A stretch of DNA of 12,895 bases from the NCBI GenBank assembly GCA_037441225.1, contig JBBISU010000091.1, positions 1 through 12,895 of the forward strand, in the 5' to 3' direction. Below are positions 1 through 5,966 of this stretch, one piece after another. Each line of letters starts with the position of its first letter. The stretch's first letter is position 1. A model generated the notes under the pieces. The model did not search any database and was not told the DNA's origin. It was given only the letters and a program-made list of their open reading frames with translations. The position numbers and the translations under genes are program-made. The DNA comes from JBBFMJ01 sp037441225 (GTDB lineage: Bacteria > Acidobacteriota > Thermoanaerobaculia > UBA2201).

Positions 1-1728
1 TACAACTTGAGTAAGTTGTCTTAAAAGTTCTAATGTCTTTCTTCCAGCCCCTTCTCTTTGCCCTTCAATTGTTCCATCCTCATAAATTTTCCTTTTAACT
101 CCATCTGACAATGTGACAAATATTTCATTTTCCTTTGAAAAATCAACTTTTGTAGTTTTATCATTTTCTAAAATTTGATATGCTTTATTGTTGTATTCTC
201 CTATTGCTTTATCATTTAGATTAAAACCAATTTGGTAATTTTCTGGATAATTACTTGTTATTCCAATTGTCATAAGGTGTAGAAATTTATTATTTATTGA
301 ATACCATAAAAAACCATTATAAAATCTTTTTATCTCTGATAAATGACCAGGTATGCATAAGTCAAAAAAGTAATGCTTATTGTTTTCTAAGTTAATGAAT
401 ATACATTTAGATGGATAAAAAGGTGCATTGGTAATTTTTATCATTAAATCCTTTTTATTATTTCTTAATGAACTAATTAAATCAAAATATATAGTATAGG
501 TTTTTGGGAAGTCAAAAAAGTGATCAGATAAATACCTCAAATCAACCTCCTGAGTTATAAATTTTTCTCCATTTTCTTTATAGATAGGAAGGTCCAAAGT
601 TTTATTTTTAAAATCCAAAGTATGAAATCCATTTAAATATATCTCTTTTTTCCCGTCAGAATCAATGTCCATAATCTTATATTCATATGGTTTAAATGAA
701 ATTGGTTTTTCCCATAGGATTTTTTTATTGCTCAAGCAAATTATTTTATTTTCTTCAATTTTTAAGTCCGTTGGCTCATATCTTTTTGTTAAAAATTTTT
801 CATAAGATATATAAAAAATTATTGAAATAAATAAGAAAACAAAAAAATATAATAATTTTTTCTTTTCTTTTGGAAGTAGTGGAAGTCCTTTTTCAAAAAT
901 ATAATTTTCAATTTCCTTTTCTTTCCACCTCTTTTCTGGTTTTTTAATAAGCAACCCTGATATTAGTTTCTTTAATTTTTTTGAGATTTTTTTCTTTGTC
1001 TTTGGTGGCTCTTTAAATTGATGTCCTTTTATAATTTCTGCTTCAGTACCATCAAAGGGAACTTTTTTGCAAATCATTTCATATATTGTAATTCCTAAAG
1101 AATAATAATCATAAGCAGGTGTTATCTTTTTATCAAATGCCTCTGGGGGTATGTAATGGAGTGTGCCTATTATCTCTTTTGTTCCTGTTAAGTTTTCTTC
1201 TTCATCTAAATAAACAATCCCAAGGTCACCAAGGATGAAATTTCCATCTTCTTTTATAAATATATTTGATGGTTTTATATCCCTGTGGATTATTCCATTG
1301 CTATGTATATATTTTAATCCATCCAGCATTTGTGCTAAAAATTTTTTTATTTCTTTTTCATCAAATTCTTTTTTTGTTAACTCTTCTGATAATGTTTTTC
1401 CTTTTATGTATTCCATTGAGACAACTAAATAATTTTTATCTTCATAAACCTCATAGTATTTTAAAATATTTTTATGTGTCAGTTCTCTTCCCTTTAAAAC
1501 TTCTCTTTTTATCCTTTTTATTTTTTTATCAGAAAGATTTGCCTTTGGAAAAAACTTTAAAGCAACTTGTGTTGAAAGAAATTGGTCTTCTGCTTTAAAG
1601 ACAATCCCCATCCCACCTTCACCTAATTTTTCAATTAGTTTAAATCTTCCAAAAAATACCTTTCCTGCCTTTAGTTCTTCATCAGGCTTTTCTTTTTCTT
1701 TTGAGCCAACTACTTCTGTCTCTTCCAT
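1..1728 (-). CDS. Membrane-anchored Ser/Thr protein kinase, C-terminus beyond window
   Basis: The frame is open from the ATG at 1728 to base 1 (576 codons, no stop), so the 3' end is missing. An N-terminal eukaryotic-type kinase domain spans about residues 25-270. It has the Gly-rich loop GEGGMG (36-40), the ATP-binding Lys58 in ALKFF, a probable alpha-C Glu76, HRDIKPSN (147-155) with catalytic Asp149, and DLG (168-170) in place of DFG. It also has GTLHYIPPE with PPE replacing APE, and Arg267 of subdomain XI. One hydrophobic segment at about 292-309 follows. The remaining 265 or more residues should be outside the cytoplasm. They include DIDSDGKKEIYLNG, which resembles FG-GAP/VCBS repeats, and end in a Gly/Tyr-rich stretch. 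An active kinase is likely because all key residues are present. Its ligand and substrates are unknown. A stop codon directly precedes the ATG, which fixes the start, and there is no clear Shine-Dalgarno. Confidence 0.93.
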   Translation of the reverse strand, partial: MEETEVVGSKEKEKPDEELKAGKVFFGRFKLIEKLGEGGMGIVFKAEDQFLSTQVALKFFPKANLSDKKIKRIKREVLKGRELTHKNILKYYEVYEDKNYLVVSMEYIKGKTLSEELTKKEFDEKEIKKFLAQMLDGLKYIHSNGIIHRDIKPSNIFIKEDGNFILGDLGIVYLDEEENLTGTKEIIGTLHYIPPEAFDKKITPAYDYYSLGITIYEMICKKVPFDGTEAEIIKGHQFKEPPKTKKKISKKLKKLISGLLIKKPEKRWKEKEIENYIFEKGLPLLPKEKKKLLYFFVFLFISIIFYISYEKFLTKRYEPTDLKIEENKIICLSNKKILWEKPISFKPYEYKIMDIDSDGKKEIYLNGFHTLDFKNKTLDLPIYKENGEKFITQEVDLRYLSDHFFDFPKTYTIYFDLISSLRNNKKDLMIKITNAPFYPSKCIFINLENNKHYFFDLCIPGHLSEIKRFYNGFLWYSINNKFLHLMTIGITSNYPENYQIGFNLNDKAIGEYNNKAYQILENDKTTKVDFSKENEIFVTLSDGVKRKIYEDGTIEGQREGAGRKTLELLRQLTQVV

Positions 1729-1733
1729 TCAAA

Positions 1734-1746
1734 ATATTTTATCATA
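1734..1746 (-). promoter_or_regulatory. Probable -10 promoter box of the kinase gene
   Basis: On the minus strand this reads TATGATAAAATAT, and the TATGAT hexamer ends 12 nt before the kinase ATG. The identical 13-mer precedes argF (3054-3066). If transcription starts 6-7 nt after TATGAT, the 5' leader would be only about 5 nt, which fits the lack of a Shine-Dalgarno. No convincing -35 is visible. Confidence 0.5.
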
Positions 1747-1790
1747 TATTTTTTTTAAAGAATTAATGAGATGTAATAAAAAAATATTTA

Positions 1791-1950
1791 TAGAGGCTCC
1801 GACTTGTTCCTGTATGCAAATTTGGATTTTTCGGACTAAAGATTTGCGGCTATAATTTATAAATATTTTGTTTATGTAGCTGCAACCTTTATGGTTGCGA
1901 ATAATAATATATATAAATAATATATTGGGCATGCTAAAGCCTGCGGCTCC
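1791..1950. repeat. Cluster of degenerate hairpin repeats (MITE/REP-like)
   Basis: Three related units share a core that reads AGCyGCAxxxCTTTA in one orientation. Unit 1 is 1816-1851: GCAAAT pairs with ATTTGC, and it contains CTAAAGATTTGCGGCT at 1836-1851. Unit 2 is 1877-1899 in the opposite orientation: GCAACC at 1882-1887 pairs with GGTTGC at 1893-1898 across a TTTAT loop. Unit 3 is 1929-1948, with CTAAAGCCTGCGGCT at 1934-1948 and an imperfect GCATGC/GCCTGC stem. GGCTCC occurs at both outer edges (1795-1800 and 1945-1950). The stretch is more GC-rich than its surroundings. It looks like a dispersed non-coding repeat family, but copy number cannot be judged from one window. Confidence 0.6.
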
Positions 1951-1977
1951 ATTAAAACAAAAAAAAAGCAAATTTAG

Positions 1978-2124
1978 GACAAAGACCAGCTGCTAAAATT
2001 TTTACAATTCATTTTTTTGCAGGGACTGGTATTTCTCTGCAGGAATAATGAAAAACAAATACAGCAAATGAAATCTTTTACGAAGATAGAAAGCTTAAAA
2101 GAGATAGTTGATTTTTTAAGATAA
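1978..2124 (+). pseudogene. Possible C-terminal remnant of a plus-strand gene
   Basis: The plus-strand frame is open from just after a TAG at 1975-1977 to a TAA at 2122-2124, giving 48 codons with no plausible start at the beginning. The internal ATG at 2068 would give only about 18 residues. The tail, QMKSFTKIESLKEIVDFLR, has the amphipathic look of a real protein C-terminus. The frame overlaps the 3' end of argF by 9 nt tail to tail and lies next to the hairpin repeats, where decayed mobile or laterally acquired genes are common. I do not recognise the family, and chance is a real alternative in AT-rich DNA. Confidence 0.2.
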
Positions 2125-3030
2125 TAAATAAATCAGCACTGCCTTTTGGGCATGTAAGCGGTTTTCTGCTTCATCAAAGATAACTGATTGAGGACCATCA
2201 ATTACATCTGCATCAACTTCTTCACCCCTATGAGCAGGTAAGCAGTGCATAAAGATTGCATTTTTCTTTGCCATTTTCATAATCTTTTGGGTTACTCTAT
2301 ATGGTTCAAATGTCTTTTTCTTTATCCCGCCCGGGTCTTCCTGTCCCATTGAAAGCCAGGTATCTGTGACAACTACATCTGAATTTTTAACTTCTTCCAA
2401 ATTTTCTGTAACTGTAACTTTTGAACCGCTCTTTTTTGAAACTTCTTTTACCTTTTCCACAACCCAGGCATTTGGCATATAATTTATTGGTGAAATTATT
2501 GACACATCGACACCTAATTTTGCACAAATTATCATTAAAGAATGTGCCATATTATTTCCATCTCCAATATATGTCAATTTTATATCTTTTATTTTTCCAA
2601 GTTTTTCTTCAATTGTTTGAAAATCAGCTAAGACCTGACAAGGGTGGAATAAATCAGACAGACCATTTATAACAGGAATTGATGAATATTTTGCCAGTTC
2701 TTCAATTGTTTCTTGCCTGTAAACCCTTGCCATAATTGCTTGAACATATCTTGATAAAACCTTTGCAGTGTCTTCAATTGTCTCCCCCCTTCCAAGTTGC
2801 AAATCATTTGCAGATAAATAAATTGGAAGCCCCCCAAGTTCCCACATTGCTTGTGTAAATGAGACCCTTGTCCTTGTTGAGGGTTTTTCAAAGATCATCG
2901 CAAGGGATTTGCCTTTTAAACTTTCTCTGTATTTTTCCCTATCCTTTTTAACTTTTTTTGCTAAATTTAATACTTCTTCTATTTCTTCTTTTTCCCAATT
3001 TAATAAAGTTGTTAAATGCTTTTGCTTCAT
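2116..3030 (-). CDS. argF: Ornithine carbamoyltransferase
   Basis: This cytoplasmic arginine-pathway enzyme transfers the carbamoyl group of carbamoyl phosphate to ornithine to make citrulline. At 304 aa it has normal length. The carbamoyl-phosphate site STRTR is at residues 51-55, followed by the SANDLQLGRGE loop (73-83) and HPCQ (129-132). The DTWLSMGQE loop, whose SMG is typical of ornithine rather than aspartate carbamoyltransferases, lies near 225. HCLPAHRGEE, with the catalytic Cys263, starts at 262. The start is fixed by AAGGAGG ending 6 nt before the ATG. No other arginine gene is adjacent, so it seems to be transcribed alone. An upstream TATGATAAAATAT box and an 8-bp-arm palindrome (3102-3124) are its likely control elements. 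The anabolic role is favoured over the catabolic one because no arginine deiminase or carbamate kinase gene is nearby. Confidence 0.97.
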   Translation of the reverse strand: MKQKHLTTLLNWEKEEIEEVLNLAKKVKKDREKYRESLKGKSLAMIFEKPSTRTRVSFTQAMWELGGLPIYLSANDLQLGRGETIEDTAKVLSRYVQAIMARVYRQETIEELAKYSSIPVINGLSDLFHPCQVLADFQTIEEKLGKIKDIKLTYIGDGNNMAHSLMIICAKLGVDVSIISPINYMPNAWVVEKVKEVSKKSGSKVTVTENLEEVKNSDVVVTDTWLSMGQEDPGGIKKKTFEPYRVTQKIMKMAKKNAIFMHCLPAHRGEEVDADVIDGPQSVIFDEAENRLHAQKAVLIYLLS

Positions 3031-3053
3031 TTATACCTCCTTGAAAAATTCTT

Positions 3054-3066
3054 ATATTTTATCATA
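3054..3066 (-). promoter_or_regulatory. Probable -10 promoter box of argF
   Basis: On the minus strand this reads TATGATAAAATAT, identical to the box before the kinase gene. It lies about 24 nt upstream of the argF ATG, leaving room for a short leader with the AAGGAGG ribosome site. There is no clear -35. Confidence 0.55.
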
Positions 3067-3101
3067 AATAAAAATTTTTTTATAAATTTTTGAGGTTTAT
3101 C

Positions 3102-3124
3102 ATTTGAAAAAAATTCTTTCAAAT
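3102..3124. promoter_or_regulatory. Palindrome upstream of argF, possible operator
   Basis: ATTTGAAA (3102-3109) and TTTCAAAT (3117-3124) form perfect 8-bp arms around a 7-bp spacer. The centre lies about 50 bp upstream of the argF -10 box. The TGAA/TTCA content loosely recalls ArgR sites, but the match is weak. Weak hairpin termination of the remnant upstream, or chance in AT-rich DNA, are alternatives. Confidence 0.3.
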
Positions 3125-3147
3125 CTTGTTAGATTTAATTATTTTTA

Positions 3148-3324
3148 TCAACTATAGCAAACATCCTTTCTCTTAAATGTCTCAATTCCTTCCTTTAAAA
3201 GAAAAAGAGAAATTAAGATTCCAGCAACTGGGTCTGCCTGCCATATTCCAAATAAATAATTTAGTCCAATATAAAAATATGCTAATTTGAGAGCTCTTTT
3301 TCTTAATTTTTCTTCTTCATACAC
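3148..3324 (-). pseudogene. C-terminal remnant of a cation-efflux (CDF-like) transporter
   Basis: A frame of 58 codons (GTG at 3324, TGA at 3148-3150) ends in a typical last transmembrane part of a CDF/cation-transporter family protein. The tell-tale stretch is WQADPVAGILISLFLLKEG, at about residues 28-46. This matches the family pattern of a Trp/Asp-Pro turn, a hydrophobic helix and KEG/REG, followed by a short tail containing a Cys. An in-frame TAA lies just upstream (5 codons before the GTG), and the neighbouring barrel gene occupies the DNA where the rest of the transporter should be. Only about the last quarter survives, and I found no N-terminal part in the window. Most likely it is a deletion remnant from an event that brought the barrel gene next to argF. 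The family call is by eye. Confidence 0.6.
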
Positions 3325-3341
3325 TTTAAATTTAACTTACA

Positions 3342-4040
3342 TCAATTTAAATTTATTCCAATTATAAACCTTGCCCTTGCATAATCACTTTCATCATTCA
3401 AGCCAAAAGAAGAAAAATTGAAACTTCCCCAAAATTGATGTTCTCCAATTGAAATTGTAGGACCTAAATAATATGTCTTTTCTCCTTCTTCATATATTCC
3501 AAAACCTTCTATTCCAAGATTTATATTTTTAATTATCTTTTTTGTCAAACCAAAAATTAAGATGTATTCAAATTCTTCAACAGGGCTTCTCTTATATTCA
3601 GCAGTTAAATTTAAAGCCCATTCAATTAAGCTATATCTTTTTCCAAAGATTGCTTTTGCTTCAATTTTATCCTCTTTATCAAAGTTTTTATTTTTAAAGT
3701 ATTCAAGGTATGCAACAAAGTCCAATAATTTCTTTCCCTTTTCATAAGGTTGAAACCGCCCTCTTAACTTTATTCCTTTAAAATTAAAAGCATTATTTTT
3801 TTCTTCAAAGACCTGGTAAAGGGATAGGTCAAATTTTTCAGAAATGCCTGCTTCAAATTCAATTTGGTGTTCCCATATATTTTTTTCTTTTTCTCCTTTT
3901 TCTGGCTCTTTCAAAGTTGTATAAATTTCCATTTCATATTCCCCAGGTTTTTCAATCATTGGCTGGTATGTCCAGACAAATAACCTCTGGTCTGAAAAGA
4001 TAAAGGAACTAAAAAGTAAAAATAAAATAAAAAAATACAT
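3342..4040 (-). CDS. Predicted outer-membrane beta-barrel protein, function unknown
   Basis: The protein is 232 aa with an N-terminal hydrophobic signal peptide (about residues 1-16, ending FIFSDQ). The rest alternates hydrophobic and polar residues in short strands rich in Tyr, Phe and Gly, ending in GINLN. The repeated pattern of strand plus charged loop is what a barrel of about 10-12 strands would give. No catalytic motif is visible. The segment RLFVWTYQPMIEKPGEYEME resembles uncharacterised outer-membrane proteins in which a Trp-Tyr-containing strand follows the signal peptide. AGGAGAT ends 5 nt before the ATG and an extended -10 box lies upstream, so the gene has its own promoter and sits apart from the upstream cluster by 189 nt. 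It may be a channel or structural protein. No substrate can be inferred. Confidence 0.75.
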   Translation of the reverse strand: MYFFILFLLFSSFIFSDQRLFVWTYQPMIEKPGEYEMEIYTTLKEPEKGEKEKNIWEHQIEFEAGISEKFDLSLYQVFEEKNNAFNFKGIKLRGRFQPYEKGKKLLDFVAYLEYFKNKNFDKEDKIEAKAIFGKRYSLIEWALNLTAEYKRSPVEEFEYILIFGLTKKIIKNINLGIEGFGIYEEGEKTYYLGPTISIGEHQFWGSFNFSSFGLNDESDYARARFIIGINLN

Positions 4041-4069
4041 AAGATCTCCTTATAAAATATTGTTATTAA

Positions 4070-4078
4070 ATTATAACA
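4070..4078 (-). promoter_or_regulatory. Extended -10 promoter of the barrel gene
   Basis: On the minus strand this reads TGTTATAAT, a perfect TG-N-TATAAT extended -10 element, about 29 nt before the ATG. No good -35 hexamer is visible, which is acceptable for extended -10 promoters. Confidence 0.6.
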
Positions 4079-4229
4079 TTGTTTGTCATATAAAACATTT
4101 TTAATTTGCATTTATTTTTTGAAAATATTTTTTATTTCTATGCTTTTGATAGAAATTTTCTATTTTATAAAATTCATCTTTTCATAAATTATTACATGCT
4201 TCAAAATATATCAAATAATTCTATTCTTT

Positions 4230-4433
4230 TTAAAATTTATGAGCATATTTTCTAAAGAACTCACAATTTTTTCTACAATAATCAATCTTTTCTTTAAGGC
4301 TTAATTTTTCAATTTTTCCACCATCGCATTTTGTTCCAGTCACTTTCCAGCAATCCAAGCCCCTATTTTCAAGATAAGCACGACATTTATATCTTATTTC
4401 AAAATCACAATTTTTAAATTCCCAGCAATTCAA
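4230..4433 (-). CDS. Two-CW-type small Cys-rich protein
   Basis: The protein has 67 residues and seven cysteines (3, 9, 17, 28, 36, 53, 57). It carries two Cys-Trp pairs, CWEFKNC near the start and DCWKVTGT in the middle, followed by a C-x3-C pair, CRKNC. This is the layout of the small proteins named 'two-CW domain' in bacterial annotation, whose function is not established. A metal or redox-centre role is plausible from the spacing of the cysteines but is inference. The start is TTG (4433-4431), overlapping the MOSC stop by 4 nt. It is supported by AAGGAGG at 4441-4447 with 7-nt spacing and by the typical NCWEF beginning. As the last gene of the molybdenum cluster it may help in molybdoenzyme maturation, or simply be co-transcribed. 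Confidence 0.82.
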   Translation of the reverse strand: MNCWEFKNCDFEIRYKCRAYLENRGLDCWKVTGTKCDGGKIEKLSLKEKIDYCRKNCEFFRKYAHKF

Positions 4434-4876
4434 AATTCTTCCTCCTTATTTATTATTTTTATTGAAAAATCTTTTTTGATTTTTCCACCCTTTAAAACAG
4501 AAGCAAAAATTCCTTCCGTGGGCATTATGCAAATGCCATTTTTTTTATAAATTTCACAAGGCTTATGGCATTTTTTCCCAATTTCTTCAACTTTGAGTAA
4601 AACATCCCTTCCAATTTTAATTAAGTCCCCAACTTTTATTTTATTGAAATCTATTCCTTTTGTTGTTATGTTTTCAGCAAATATCCCTGGTTCAACTTTT
4701 AAATTTTTTATCTTTGAAAAGGACTCAAAAGGGAGAAGGGAAATTTGCTTTTTTCCTATACCACTGTGGGCATCACCTACAATTCCAAAATTTTCCTTTA
4801 AGATACCAAAAGAAATAGATCTTTTCTTTTCACCTTTCTTTTCACTAATATTTATGCTAAATACTTTTCCTTTCAT
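4430..4876 (-). CDS. MOSC domain protein
   Basis: This 148-residue stand-alone MOSC domain belongs to the family found at the C-terminus of Moco sulfurases and in Moco-binding or sulfur-carrier proteins. Family features seen are a GKVFSINIS first strand, GDAH at 34-37, a Gly64-to-Ile74 segment with AENITTKG, VGDLIKIG (82-89), and EEIGKKCHKPCEIY with Cys103 and Cys107. A further Cys116 sits in GICIMPTEGIFA, close to the MOSC pattern C-x-MP-x-EG-IFA-x-V. It probably binds molybdenum cofactor or carries sulfur for it in the cytoplasm. The gene overlaps the transporter gene by 20 nt. An AAGGA only 2 nt from the ATG suggests coupling. Exact biochemical activity in this subfamily is unknown. Confidence 0.88.
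   Translation of the reverse strand: MKGKVFSINISEKKGEKKRSISFGILKENFGIVGDAHSGIGKKQISLLPFESFSKIKNLKVEPGIFAENITTKGIDFNKIKVGDLIKIGRDVLLKVEEIGKKCHKPCEIYKKNGICIMPTEGIFASVLKGGKIKKDFSIKIINKEEEF
4441..4447 (-). promoter_or_regulatory. Ribosome binding site deciding the TTG start of the two-CW gene
   Basis: AAGGAGG on the minus strand is a near-perfect Shine-Dalgarno placed 7 nt before TTG. It lies within the last codons of the MOSC gene (Lys-Glu-Glu). No ATG is available nearby. Confidence 0.75.
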
Positions 4877-5966
4877 ATCCTTTAATTATTTTTTCTAAAA
4901 ATATTCCAAATAAAAAACCATAAAAAAGGTTTGTAAAATACATTGCAAAAGAAGTTGGGAAAAAAATAATTTTTTCAGTATTTCTTTCTATTTTAATATT
5001 TTTCAAAAATTCAAAAGAAGTAAGAAGTAAAAGGGGGGATAAAATCTGCAGAGGGAAATTTGTTGCAATTAAAGATAAAGTTCCTCCAAATAAAAATACT
5101 AAAAAAATTTTAAATAAGCCCAATATAATTAAAGAACCATTTGTCTTTGCACCAAATTTGTTTTGTGCTACAATACCACTTGCACCATGGCAGAAAGGAG
5201 CATAACTAAAAAAGGGAGCTAAAATATTCATAGAAAATAAAGAAAAGGAAATTTTTTTTTCATTTACATTTTCATTTTTAAAAATTTCCTTTGAAATTGC
5301 AATCGTCAAAACTACAGAATTTAAAATTGTAAGGGGGATTTGAATTGCTGACATTTTAAGGGAGGAATAAATTTCATTTAAATTTAAAAATGGAATTGAA
5401 ACATTTAATTTAAAAGATAAAAAATTTAAATCTTTAATGAAAAAAAGACCAAAAATAAAAATTAAAAAGGCAGAAGGAATTTTAAATTTTAGATCAAGGA
5501 AGACAAGAGAAAAGGCAAAAAACAATAGTAAAAGGATTTTTCCATTAATTTCACCTTTGAAAATCAATGAAGTGGAAAGTTCAATAAGTTTTAAGCCCAA
5601 AACAATTTTTAAACTTGAAATCACTGCTGTGCTTATATTTTTTGTTATAATTTTTAAAATACCTGTAAAATAAAATAATAAAACTATAAAAGAAGTTATG
5701 AGTCCAGATAAAAACAAGACCTCTGAAGATTCATTTTTTGTGATGGTTTCTATTGCAATTGCTTTCATTGGCTGGAGAGAAATTGGAATTGAATAAAGGA
5801 AGGCACAAAAAATATTAAATATTCCAGAAAAAAAGAAAGTATTTGTTAAAGAAATTTTATTTAAAATAGAAAGAGAGAGGACAAGAGGCAAAAATGTTCC
5901 TAAATCACCAAAGGCACCTGAAATTTCCCTTAAATTAAATCTTGCCTTTTTTAAATTCCCAAACAA
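4857..5966 (-). CDS. MOT1-family molybdate transporter (SulP-related)
   Basis: This 369-aa integral membrane protein has about 10-11 hydrophobic segments and no STAS domain. Signatures of the MOT1/sulfate-transporter-like family are REISGAFGDLGTFLPL (13-28) in the first helix, SLQPMKAIAIET (64-74), and APFCHGASGIVAQNKFGAKT (256-275), matching the family's P-x-CHGAGG-x-AAQ-x-x-FGA motif. Molybdate uptake is strongly suggested because moaA, a MOSC gene and a molybdoenzyme flank it. No ABC-type ModABC genes are in the window. The start is a TTG (5966-5964) immediately after the moaA stop. It is supported by GGAGG 4 nt away, and no in-frame ATG precedes the first conserved helix. Sulfate or tungstate transport cannot be excluded. 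Confidence 0.9.
   Translation of the reverse strand: MFGNLKKARFNLREISGAFGDLGTFLPLVLSLSILNKISLTNTFFFSGIFNIFCAFLYSIPISLQPMKAIAIETITKNESSEVLFLSGLITSFIVLLFYFTGILKIITKNISTAVISSLKIVLGLKLIELSTSLIFKGEINGKILLLLFFAFSLVFLDLKFKIPSAFLIFIFGLFFIKDLNFLSFKLNVSIPFLNLNEIYSSLKMSAIQIPLTILNSVVLTIAISKEIFKNENVNEKKISFSLFSMNILAPFFSYAPFCHGASGIVAQNKFGAKTNGSLIILGLFKIFLVFLFGGTLSLIATNFPLQILSPLLLLTSFEFLKNIKIERNTEKIIFFPTSFAMYFTNLFYGFLFGIFLEKIIKGYERKSI

Larger units (their letters stand above)
1729..2115. other. Intergenic region with repeats, no convincing intact gene
   Basis: This 387-nt gap between argF and the kinase gene holds the kinase promoter box, a set of degenerate hairpin repeats (about 1791-1950) and a short plus-strand open frame (1978-2124) that may be a gene remnant. 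An 80-codon minus-strand open frame across 1729-1971 is mostly a translation of the repeats and is not annotated. No strong terminator was found downstream of argF. Confidence 0.6.

Noticed and set aside
1235..1598. Plus-strand open frames opposite the kinase gene
   Set aside because: They are Phe/Leu-rich antisense shadows of the Lys/Glu-rich kinase coding sequence, without ribosome sites.
1798..1847. Interleaved stems TCCGA/TCGGA and GCAAAT/ATTTGC, pseudoknot-like
   Set aside because: 5-6 bp stems at this spacing are near chance level and lie inside the repeat cluster, which explains the second stem.
1729..1971. 80-codon minus-strand open frame
   Set aside because: Its N-terminal part translates the hairpin repeats (NGAAGF type sequence), it has no ribosome site, and it covers the kinase promoter.
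4140..4175. Near-palindrome ATAGAAATTTTCTAT between the two-CW and barrel genes
   Set aside because: It is short, entirely AT-rich and without a T-run. It is expected by chance in this composition, so it is not called an operator or terminator.
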